The notes beneath the pieces were generated by a model. That model did no database searches and was not told the DNA's origin. It saw nothing but the letters and a program-made list of their open reading frames with translations. From Calendula officinalis (Eukaryota > Streptophyta > Magnoliopsida > Asterales > Asteraceae), in assembly GCA_963853835.1 (NCBI GenBank), contig OY970832.1, forward strand, positions 1,074,001 to 1,138,000: a stretch of 64,000 nt of DNA, written 5' to 3'. Shown in pieces: positions 21,196-31,349 of this stretch. Within the stretch, counting starts at the first letter, position 1. Every line of letters begins with the position of its first letter. The position numbers were made by a program, and so were the translations under genes.

Positions 21196-23000
21196 CAGCA
21201 TGTTTCAAGCAAGGGTTTATTTAAATATAAATCCCAAGTGAGATATTACAAATCGTTTATAATACAACGAAATTGCACTACTAATAATATAAAATAATAC
21301 AAGGTATCATTAGGTGTCAATATGTTGATATTGTTTTCTTATTAACAACTGGTGAAATGGACCATACAACAACTTATGATATCATTTCCATTTGATTGGT
21401 AACACATATTAATATAATGAACATCAAAGTTGGAAAATAATTAAAAGAATCTTGTGTGGTGTGGTGTAGGACGATTCAAAACATCGGACAAAACCGTAAT
21501 CTTGGCAATTTGACCGTGCCATAACCAAACCATCTCGTATTAGTACTTGATATACACGATATTATATTTTGCATCAAGTAATTCAATTTATTAAATGCGT
21601 TTTGAGTCTGATTTATAGTATAATTTGGAGTTAAGATGGTTGGAAACCTTCACCGTACTAAAACGTACCCGACTTTTAATTTCAATGCAATTTATCAGAT
21701 TTCAAGCATATTTTCCGTTTCATATTGTTCATGAAGAGGCGAAAATGGCCTCTTATTGTAAAGATGCATGAATATGATATATTTTTGCATATTAAGACCT
21801 TAATCACTCTATTTCAATGGCGTATAAAATATTCAAAATTAAAAATAGCATGGTTAATGATGTCATGAAGTTTTTACACTTATTTATTTTTAGTTTCAAA
21901 CACTCTATGACTCTATACTAACAAAATATGATGGTGAGCATGAATCGGGTTGGGCTGACTTTGTCCTCAAAGTGAACCATTAACCGAAACTTAGGTTAAT
22001 CAAGATTCTTAAGCAATTGGTCTCGATTAATTTTGTTACAAGTTCAATTAAATTGGTTAATACGATTATACATTTAGTTAATTTCAATTAATAATCTTTA
22101 TTTTACGCCTATAAATTTTGGCTCAATTTTCAATTTTCAGATGTAATTCAAAAATATTTAAGTTAATTTAAGCACAATTATTTTTGCTTTAAAAAAAATA
22201 CATTTATACATATAATTAGCTCAACAATAAAAACAATCCATAATAATTTAAAACAATTTAAAAATATTATTGGTCTTGTCCGAAAATTACATATTATAAC
22301 TCGGTTAAAATGGTTAATTATCGACTCATCATACCACCAGTCAATGCATGCCACCTGTAGCCACTTGCCACATGGACCTCACCATCTGTTGTGGACACCT
22401 CAATCTGTTCATGTCGATACAAATGAGAATTTTTCTGCAATAACTTTTACATACAATCAATGTCACAAAAACAAATAGGGACTTTAAAGTCCACACAATT
22501 TAATTTCTAGCGTTGTCTCATGGTAGGTAGTACAAGCATGCATTGCACATCGTACAACATATAGATGTATAGTAATTATGATTCATGAATCTGTATGATA
22601 GACAATCAACCAACCATATCAATTTCAAACTTAAGATCAATAAAACAGCTAAAACCAATTTTAAAAAGGACAAAATAGAGAAGACATATCATGAATACCA
22701 TATTTATATGTATGCAAGATTTTACTACACATCCATTATAGAAACAACAATTTCGGTGATAATACATGCCATGTTGTCTTGTGTTGTTACGGTTCCAATT
22801 ATTAAAATTTGTATAACGGGGCCTAGTGATTGCCTAAACAACATACTCTCTTTTTTAACGGCAAGAAAGTTAACCATGCAATGAGCTTCCGTTACTTCCG
22901 ACTAGAAAACTCGGAAAATAAATTGAAATAAAACGAATACAAAATGTCTCTAATGTTGGGACAAACAAAAACACCAATATATGCACAATATAAATCATTG
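21196..23000. other. Intergenic, no gene recognised
   Basis: AT-rich DNA. The open frame at 22585-22884 (99 codons, Lys/Ile/Thr rich) matches nothing recognisable and is probably chance. TTAATT and GGTTAAT motifs around 21960-22320 suggest old decayed repeats. Confidence 0.4.
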
Positions 23001-23007
23001 GTTGTGT

Positions 23008-23562
23008 TCAAGGAAGTCCTTAATTTTTATGAAGTTCCAAGAAACAAATCTCAATCATTGATTAATTATAAGTAATGGTCAAGATTAATCACATATTTAT
23101 ACATGGAGGGGTATTTTGGTCATTTAAAATATATATTTTATTATTATTTTTTATTTTAGAAATATTTTTTTATTTTTTTATTATCTTTTAAAAAAAATTA
23201 TTTTTTTCATTAATAACACATAATGTGATTGCATACTGAATCACATGTGATTGCGTACTGAATCGTACTGAATCACATGTGATTGTACTAAAACATCAAA
23301 TGTGATTAAATATATAATCACATGTGATTTTACACTAAAATCGCATGTGATTAAGTAATACACGTAATTATCAAATAAATATTATTTTTAATAAAAAAAT
23401 ATTAAAAAAATGAAAAAACGGAATTTTTTTTAAGTGTCAAATGACCAAAATACCCTTCATGTATAAAATATATGATTAATCTTGATCATTATATTTTATT
23501 AATCAATGATTGAGATTTATTCTTCGGAGTACCTAAAAGTCTTACTCTTTGGAATTTTTATC
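23008..23562. mobile_element. Fold-back MITE with AATCACATGTGATT palindromes in its loop
   Basis: The arms are long imperfect inverted repeats: AAATCTCAATCATTGATTAA at the left pairs with the complement at 23488-23520, and GGTATTTTGGTCATTT at the left pairs with AAATGACCAAAATACC at the right, giving arms of about 120 bp. The loop holds the 14-bp palindrome AATCACATGTGATT at 23239, 23271 and 23316, plus a degenerate copy near 23338. Ends and target site are not sharp. Confidence 0.65.
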
Positions 23563-23970
23563 CAACTATCCCATTGCATTCTAAAAGCTAGCTTACGGTT
23601 TGAAATTCATTCACGAGCTATCATTTGAAGAATCGCTTTAACGATTATAAGACCGGTGTCAATGATGGCGGCAACTGACGCCGTCAGTTGCTGCCAACTC
23701 AGCGCCACGTCAGCAGGCAAACTAACTAACACTAAACTGACGTAGCCATGCCAACAGCACTACGTCACTTCACCAAATTTGGGCCCCACCATTTACTTTT
23801 CTTTTTCTAATAAAAATATACAACTAATTAAAACATATAACTAATAAAAAAAACATTTCATTAATTAAAAAAACATTACATAAAAAAGACATTAATAAGA
23901 AAAAGACATTAAAATAATAAAAAAACGACATTAATATTAAAAAAAAGACATTCAAACTAAAAAAAAACTA

Positions 23971-24649
23971 CTAGTCAAGAGATGCATTGTCGTCTTCGTC
24001 TTCGCCAACCGGTCCTTGTGTTCCCGAACCCTCACCGTCACCCTCCTCGTCATCCTCTTGAAAAATCGCCAAATCCTTATGAAATTTCCTTGCAATTGAT
24101 TTTTGAGCGTTTTCAAGCATTTGCTTACGACTTTCGCTAAGGTCGTTCGGCTAAAATCACCTCGTCAGGGGTTGACCACTTTGTTTGTGCCCTTTTTGGC
24201 GCGACCTTTTCTTTCCCTTTTTCCTTCCTTTTTTCTTTCCCTTTTCTTGTGGGTGTCGGTTCTGGTTGGGTGTCCCCCACATTTTCGGTTGGTGATGGTG
24301 ATTGAAAATTTTGTGAAAAGAGAGGTGTGTTTGGAGGAGGTTGTTGGAATTGGAAGTTGGGTGGTGGTTGTTGGTATTGAAAGTTTGGTGGTGGTTGTTG
24401 GTATTGAAAGTTTGGTGGTTGAGAGTAATGGAAGTTGGGTGGTGGTTGTTGGTATTGAAAGTTTGGTGGTGGTTGTTGGTATTGGTAGTTTGGTGGTGGT
24501 TGAGAGTAAGCCCCAAAACCAAGCGATGGTGTCGGGTTGCTTGTTTGACCCGAAGAAGAACCGGCCGGTGAGGGTGGGGGAGCAATGGGGGAATTTTGAA
24601 ATAGCTCTCACACGTCGTTGGATACTGATGATTGACGTCTTTTGGACAT
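23971..24649 (-). pseudogene. Harbinger Myb-like ORF1 protein, SANT region deleted
   Basis: Minus strand from ATG at 24649: MSKRRQSSVSNDV is followed by an in-frame TGA, then a Pro/Gln-rich tract of repeated QPPPNFQYQQ units (about 24350-24520), then a basic stretch ending TKWSTPDE, the beginning of the trihelix/SANT domain. The frame then jumps, out of register, to the C-terminal segment LSESRKQMLENAQKSIARKF and an acidic tail ending ASLD with a stop at 23971-23973. The DNA-binding domain is therefore lost through an internal deletion. Complete proteins of this type pair with the transposase in PIF/Harbinger elements. Confidence 0.75.
24350..24520 (-). repeat. Degenerate 27-bp repeats encoding QPPPNFQYQ units
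   Basis: About six imperfect units of GGTGGTGGTTGTTGGTATTG plus AAAGTTT lie in tandem. They code for the Pro/Gln-rich linker of the Myb-like remnant and create the spurious long open frames seen on both strands. Confidence 0.75.
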
Positions 24650-24989
24650 TTTTTCAAGTTTAGAAGGAAGTATGATTTTTTTTAGAGATAAAGAAGGTGA
24701 ATTGTGATGTAAAAAATAGAAGAAATGAGTGGGTATTTATAGATGTAAATGGGGGGAATTTTTTTTAATTTATTACCGTTTTTTTGTATTTATTACAATT
24801 TATTTTGAATTATTACAGTTTAAAAAAAAAACCTTTTTTTTTATTGGCTACCGGGTACGGCGGGCCCCACTCACACGCTCCTCCCTCCGTCTCTTCTCTC
24901 GTCTCGAAACCGGCTGGCGGAAAACCGGCGGTCCATGCCAACGGCGCCGGTACCGGCGGCCAACCGGCGGACCGTTGGCACCGGTCTAA

Positions 24990-25822
24990 TATAATTTGTA
25001 TGTATGTATTTTTTTTAAGTAGTTAGCTCCAAATTTAAGAATGTACAAACTACTTTTTGGTGGTTTAAATGAATGAATGATCCATACTATATCAACATAT
25101 GAAGTATTTTGGCTTTTGAATGGCTAACAGAAGTTTTTGCCTTTGGGGCAAAGATGGTTAAATGATGCAACATTATTGATTGATGGTCTGGTTCAGTGTT
25201 TAAGTAGGGCTAGGTCTAGGGTGATCACAGTGGAGTAGGCTAGGGACCATTGGTCCCAGGATTGTTAGACATAAACCAAAGAAGGTGTTCGAAAAATATT
25301 GTTTTTTTATCAATGAAAATGTTTTAAAATCCAAAATTTAAACTTTATGAACAAAAAAAAAAAACGTTTTGTGTTCACAGAGATTCATCTGTGGTGAGAC
25401 TACCTTCAAAGTAAATAATCATGTTGAGGTTAATCGAATTATAAAACGAGCCAGAATAATAATAATAATAATTGAATATATAAAAAAGAAAAAAAAAAAA
25501 GAATGTGGACACAGGGAGGTCTAGAAAGCTATTAAACCGTAGGACCCTTTTCTTAATAGCCAAGTAGGTGCCACGTGGAATGACAGCTAAGCATCCAGGA
25601 TGGAGGTTATTTATTGGTGTGGCATTTTAATGTACATTATAATTTTAATTTATCTCAAGTAATTTTTTACTCTATCAAATTTCATATTGCATTTCTAATT
25701 ACACTAAAAAGTAAAAAGAAACATCATTAATCACACATAATTGACATGTTAAAAATTGTGATTTAACTAATTTTAATTCTACACTAACCAAAAATCTTTT
25801 GAATTTTATATATTTATCTGGA
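24990..25822. other. Intergenic, no gene recognised
   Basis: AT-rich, with an AAT microsatellite near 25456-25472 and an A-run at 25487-25500. No coding resemblance. Confidence 0.4.
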
Positions 25823-25833
25823 GAACAATTATT

Positions 25834-26037
25834 TTTTTTAACAGCTAGGTACTAAGTTAGTGTTTCAAGTCTAGACAGTGATATCCATAAGGGCCAGTAT
25901 GTCTTCCCTCGAACCTTCCATCTATGGGAATAAACCCCTCCATTTGTCCACGACGGGACTTGAACTCATGACTAATATGTCATTGATAAGACCTTATCTT
26001 TTTCACCAATACCACTAGGCTAGAAACCTTGGGTGGT
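25834..26037 (-). mobile_element. tRNA-derived SINE
   Basis: On the minus strand the sequence contains an A box TAGCCTAGTGG (26022-26012) and a B box GAGTTCAAGTCCC (25967-25955), the internal RNA polymerase III promoter of tRNA genes, and ends in an A-rich tail (T-run at 25833-25838 on the plus strand). Imperfect 11-bp flanking repeats GAACAATTATT (25823-25833) and GAACAATCATT (26038-26048) act as the target duplication. The body of about 200 bp does not fold as a complete tRNA. Confidence 0.8.
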
Positions 26038-26048
26038 GAACAATCATT

Positions 26049-26511
26049 AGAGAGTAAGTTTCTAGCAATTTTATCGCCAAATCTTTTATTCCCAATTATT
26101 CTATCCCTTCATTATTCTTTGTGTAAATTATAATCAAACAACATTATTATTTTGTATATCAAGTTTCTTAATTTTTTATTAATAGTGTAATTGCCTAACT
26201 TCATTTTTAAACACATACAAATTAAGAAATTTTTTATTAAAAAGGTTAATAGACCAAAGAACTACGAAAATGAATTTGAAAGTTAAATAGTATAAGGTCA
26301 CTCTACGCTTCAATTTTTATCAACTCAATGTAACATAAGCTGACACTACAATTGACACAAACTAATATACATACGCAACCGAAAGTGAAGAAGACATGCT
26401 AATAAGTCTGTTAACCGAAAACCAACTAAAAACCAACAGATAAACAAACAATTGGTAGTGGCCTATGTAATACTCTTATAGTTTAAATTTTTATCAAAAC
26501 TATAAAGCCTT
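26049..26511. other. Intergenic, nothing recognised
   Basis: AT-rich sequence between the SINE and the MULE, without open frames of note. Confidence 0.4.
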
Positions 26512-26520
26512 TCATAATGT

Positions 26521-27581
26521 CTAGAAGCCTGTAGTTTGTCACTTATTACATGTACAGTCCCTGAACTTCATTTATTACACTGGAAGTCCTTGGTGTATTC
26601 ACTTTGTTGCACCCGACGTCCCTCGGCCTAATGTCAGTCAACTTTAAACGTTAAATAGGTCATGTGCAAGGGGCATAATTGTCATTTCCCAACCACTTTT
26701 CACCCCTTTCATTGTCCTTCTTCCCCAATCTCCCAAACCCTTTCCTCTATAGACATCTCAGACCCTAACCGCTAGAAATCAAAAATTTCCTAATGAAGCC
26801 TACATTGATATTTGAGTCAAATATATTATTTTATCTTGAGGAACACGAGGAATCTGCTACAGTAAACAAATTCATTTTATACGAAACAACAAACGATTGT
26901 AAAACAAGTCGGATGATTGTATATTGCATTGCTAGTTAGAAGCAGATAACACGAATGACATTATACAATTAAGCATATAATCAATATAAATATGTATAAA
27001 AAGTGGTGTCTGCACCAATCGTCATCCAAGGAATCATCCCAACTTTTGAGCTTTTTAAACATTCGAAACAGCAAAATCGAGGTCGTTAAAACTTCCAATA
27101 ACCTCAGAGTAATCAAGTTTCGGACTCTGTACATCAAACCAAACTCGTATGAGACTGGCGGAAGATCTAGAACATGAATTGTAGAGCCTCGGGAAGCGTA
27201 TTAGAGCTAGCATCATCTCCGGCCTAAGATTTAGTTCTTGATTTCAAGCTTCGATTATGATGTCGGAGCTGAATCAGATCGAGCCTATGTGGATTTTTGC
27301 ACTGATTTATGGTTGTCTCTCTCTTTTTGGTCATGCTGATTTAATTTAGGGTTTGAAGAAGGGTCGGAGGTTGGGGAAGAAGAACAAAGAAAATTGGAGA
27401 AAGATGGGAAATGACAATTATGCCCATTATGTGCCTTGCACATGACCCGTTTAACGTTTAAAGTTGACAGACGTTAGGCCTAGGGACGTCAGGTGTAACA
27501 AAGTGAATACATCAGGAACTTTCAGTGTAATAAATGAAGTTCAGGGACTGTGCGTGTGGCAAACCACAAGGTGTAATTTAC
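26521..27581. mobile_element. Mutator-like element (MULE) with about 190-bp terminal inverted repeats
   Basis: The left arm (26521-26700) and the complement of the right arm (27405-27581) align for nearly 190 bp, sharing CAGTCCCTGAACTTCATTTA, GTATTCACTTTGTT and CAACTTTAAACGTTAAA-like segments. Flanking 9-mers TCATAATGT (26512-26520) and TCATAAAAT (27582-27590) match at seven positions, as expected for an aged MULE target duplication. The interior has no transposase. A short stretch at 27170-27340 has gene-like composition (GATTTAGTTCTTGATTTC, CTCTCTCTTTTTGG) and could be a captured leader. Confidence 0.75.
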
Positions 27582-27590
27582 TCATAAAAT

Positions 27591-28440
27591 TTATAAAAGA
27601 AATAATAGTCCACATGCAATGCCATGTCTCTTCAACCTTTTAACACTCTCTTTTTTGTAAAATATTAAATTTACATTAACTAGTTTCACAATTTCAACCA
27701 AATAAACAAATTTTATTGGTGGCTTTTTCCGCTGCTTTAAAGAGTTGTACTTTTAGCATTATTTATGATACTATTAAAATGTCATTGCCTGGCCCTTCTT
27801 CATATGGTTTGTTGGCATTGCGTTGACATGTATTATATAAAACCAAAAAGGGCACATGCGTATGGATTATTGGGGGTTTGAATTAATGGTTAATGGTGTA
27901 GATAGGCTTTCACATTATTATACAGAAATGGTATCAAGATATGACATATCATACACTGTAGTTTATATCTCTCACGCATGTTGCCTTACCATTGCACGCT
28001 TGAAGCTTAAATAATTTCAGACCAGGGTATATTCAAGATTTTTTTTTGTTCGAGTGTCAAGGCTCAAGCCATTGTGACACATCATAGTCACCTCATTATT
28101 CCATTTTTTACATTTATATAGTAAAATATCTTAGGTGGTGATAGTTGTTCGTCAGTTGAAACTTCTCTTCTCATTGGTTGAGTCATTCCATTAGCACGGT
28201 TTGTCAGTTTTTAGGCACCGGTTTTCCACTCTTGCTAGCCGAAGAGAACAGACGCGAGGGAGAGGTGGTCCAAAGGTCACCTTTTAATAGGGAATTTAAT
28301 ATTTTATGCATATATATTTTATAATTGTGGGTAAATTTTTTTAAAGATAATGAGTATTATTTACATGAATATATATCAGTTGAATGTCAGTTTGAGTGTC
28401 AGCTAATATGTCAAAATTTAAGGCGTTAATTGTATCATGG
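27591..28440. other. Intergenic, no gene recognised
   Basis: AT-rich DNA with no open frame resembling a known protein. Confidence 0.4.
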
Positions 28441-28449
28441 TTGACACCA

Positions 28450-28859
28450 GCCTTACTCAACACTCAAGCCATTACACCTCTTTTAGGACTCATAATTCAC
28501 ACACTAAAATACCCCCTTTTCACGTTAATGACACACCACATAATTGGCGGTAGAAATGTATCTGCGGGACGACAAAAGGCATTCCATGTACGAACCACAA
28601 TACATAAGATTTATAGATTATAATCTTACATGTTTTAGATGTATAGCCAAAACGTTTATACTATTTCAAGACAACAATAAACGATTAATGGTTCAAAGAT
28701 GTCTAACATCATTATGGATTAAATCTGAACATGTTGTAGCCCATGATGGCTTGTTAAAAGAGAAGAAACATGAAATTTTTGCATAATTATAAAATTTATT
28801 TGTGAATTTTGAAAATGGAGGGAAAACGAGGGGGGTTATGGGGCATGTGAGGGTAAGGC
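28450..28859. mobile_element. Possible degenerate MITE
   Basis: GCCTTACTCAACACTCAAGC at the left resembles the complement of the right end, GCCTTACCCTCACATGCCCC, over about 35 bases at roughly 70 percent by eye. No clean target duplication was found. The open frames at 28396-28786 are probably chance. Confidence 0.3.
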
Positions 28860-30540
28860 ATATTTGTAAGGCTTTACAACTAGATGCTTGTTTAAAGGGA
28901 ATTAACAACATGGGAGCTATCTTCGAGTAATAATATTCATTTTCTTATATAAACATTTACCATATGATCAGAAAAAGTTTAACAAATATCAATGAAATCA
29001 ATTATATCACGTACATTACAAATAAAGTTTGACTCGTATGTTATGCTTAACCAATCCATACAATGTTTTTCTTATCATGAATTTCTCATTTTATTTATTT
29101 TTTCGATCACCTATTACGCATGTCTTAATATTTTGGCTTGTGGGATAATGTTTAATATAGTGTGCATTATGATGTACCTAGATGATAGTAACATCTTTTT
29201 CAAACAGATGGTAACAGTATTGTAAGTGATTTAGTACATAATTGGATTAAAGTAATAGGAAGATAAGGGTTTGCTTGGGCCAATGGCAAAGCAGGAAAGT
29301 AAAGTAAAACAAATTTTATCAAGAGTTATCGATGACTCTTCACGTGGTCTACATGTGCTTTCTTCTTTTAGAAAGCGACTTCATATTCTTCATTACAATT
29401 TTTCCATATTAAAAATTATATTGCTGTTTATAACATATCTTCCGAATGATTAAGTTTTGCTCATAATTTATATAACTTAATTGTTGTAATGATTATTTCT
29501 AAAACTTGTTCTAACATTTCTTAAATTACTCAGACTTTTTTTCTTTTCTTTTCTTTTTCCTACTTCCACTAGTCTTAAACGATCCTAATTTAACGTAACA
29601 ATAAAATATAATTATCTATAACTTATTTGCTAATTCAAAATTAAGCTTTGGAGTGTAGACATTCTCGGAGTAATGATCAAAATGAAATGGAATCTCGTTA
29701 TTGGTTTGGATAAAGTAGAAAATTGGACTGACTTTGAAAATTATTTTGTTTCTGGGTTCGGAATGTAAATATAGGTCCCCAAACTAGATGAATCATTAGA
29801 CAGGTGTCCTTCTTAACGAACACGTAGCATGTCATTATCAAAAAAACCTTTCCCCACCACTTCTAAACAGTTTCAAAACTTTACATATACACTCCCTAAC
29901 TTATTGAGGTTACGTAAGTTTGGTATTATATTTTTTTTATGTCTTTTGACTCCCTTAACTAAATATATCTACATATTAACTCCCCAACAATATATTTTAT
30001 AAATAGGTTATATAAATAACCTAAAGAATTTATTTGGCCATATACAATTTTGTTATTATTTTTTAACATACTTTTATAACTTCTGCCTTAGATTTTTGTT
30101 GTTGTTATATCCCAAAAGCAGAATCATAGTAACTAATCAAACTAACCAAAAACCCATTGTTTATGATAAAAAATGAATTACTAAGCAAATACATTACCGA
30201 TTATTGATTTATTGGTTTTGGGCCATAATCGACCCAAATAGATTCAATATAACTTGGGCCATGTTTTTAGCCCATGTGGGTTTATTTTGGTTTAAATCTT
30301 ATTAAACATTTTCACTATAAATAGAAAATATTTAGTTGTTCGCTACCTTCTCAGTATCATCAATTTAGGTATCGTTAGTTTTTAACTGAATTTCATAATT
30401 ATTAGATTTTGTCTTACAATTGTTTAATTCTATCATATATGTACCATAAGATGCTTATATCTCTTTTGAATCCACTGATCTCACGGTCTAAACGCATTAC
30501 TAGAATTTGTTCAAGTGTTGACCTACAATTTCGTTTACAC
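28860..30540. other. Intergenic, with an orphan TATA-like motif
   Basis: AT-rich DNA without recognised genes. CACTATAAATAGAAA at 30314-30328 is a textbook TATA box context on the plus strand, but no coding frame follows it within a kilobase. GGGCC motifs (30225-30290) precede it. Confidence 0.4.
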
Positions 30541-30550
30541 ATTTGGGGAT

Positions 30551-31080
30551 TTGTTGGGCAATAGTAACTGTATTTTCATATATAGGGCTCGTTTTAGGCA
30601 ATTGGAACTGTATTTGAACATTTTGGGCTTCTTTCTGCACAATTTAACTGTATTTGCACACTAGAGTTTTTTGGGGGAAATTGTAGCTGCGTTTAGGGTT
30701 TTATTAGAAATTGAAGCTGTATTTAAACGTGTTTAGGTTTTTATTGGAGCAATAAAAGCTACATTTAGGGATTTTTTTGGGGATATTGCAATGCACTTAT
30801 AGGAATTTTGAGGGCAGTAGTAACTATATTTGCACATTAGGGTCTTTTTTAGGCAATTATATCTGTATTTGGTTATCTGCACCTTTAGGGCTTTTTTAGG
30901 ATACTGAAGCTATAGTTAGGGCTTTCTTGGGGGCAATTGTAACTGTAATTGCCCATTTAAGCTTTTTTCAGATCAATTGAAACTGTATTTGCACAAATAG
31001 TGATTTTTTGGTGGCAAACTGCAAGTCTGCAACTGTATTCACACATATAGGGAATTTTTTGGCCAACTGTAACTGTCAAT
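30551..31080. repeat. Degenerate tandem array, about 14 units of 31-51 bp
   Basis: Units follow the pattern GGCAATTGTAACTGTATTTG, CACATTTAGGG and a CTTTTTT run. Examples start near 30555, 30597, 30637, 30840, 30925 and 30965. Units vary in length and sequence, so the array is old. It lies a few hundred bases beyond the 3' end of the beta-xylosidase gene. Confidence 0.7.
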
Positions 31081-31349
31081 CTGTCCAATTGGAATAAGTC
31101 TGCAGTAACTGAATGTACCAATTCACGAACAATTAACAATTCTTGTATAAATTATACTATAAAAATAATAACATTGATCCAAATAATAAGAATCATATAT
31201 TCAATTCCAATACTTTGCATCATTATGAGCTCAGCCACAATTCTTATCGCTAAGCTAATATCAATTCCAACTTCTAAAATAAGTACGATTCTAAAAACAT
31301 TATATTTTGTAAAATGTAAACACTTTAGGTTCTATATCCAACTAGAATT

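Larger units (their letters stand above)
23651..24986 (-). mobile_element. PIF/Harbinger element carrying a Myb-like ORF1 remnant
   Basis: TAA flanks both ends (23648-23650 and 24987-24989). Terminal repeats are GACCGGTGTCAATG and GACCGGTGCCAACG. The left interior shares GACGCCGTCAGTTG and CAGCGCCACGTCAGC with the MITE at 12300. The coding remnant is the second, Myb/SANT-like, Harbinger protein and not the transposase, complementing the transposase remnant at 20270. Confidence 0.85.

Noticed and set aside
22585..22884. 99-codon open frame
   Set aside because: Low-complexity composition, no recognisable domain, no promoter or splice context.
24103..24663. Plus-strand open frame rich in Val, Trp and Gly
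   Set aside because: It is the antisense of the Pro/Gln-rich repeat in the Harbinger Myb-like remnant.
25955..26022. A functional tRNA gene
   Set aside because: A and B boxes are present but no cloverleaf with acceptor stem could be drawn; SINE is the better call.
28396..28911. Overlapping open frames on both strands
   Set aside because: No family resemblance; the region looks like a degenerate MITE.
30551..31080. CRISPR-like array
   Set aside because: Units are variable, without constant repeats and unique spacers, and the DNA is plant nuclear.
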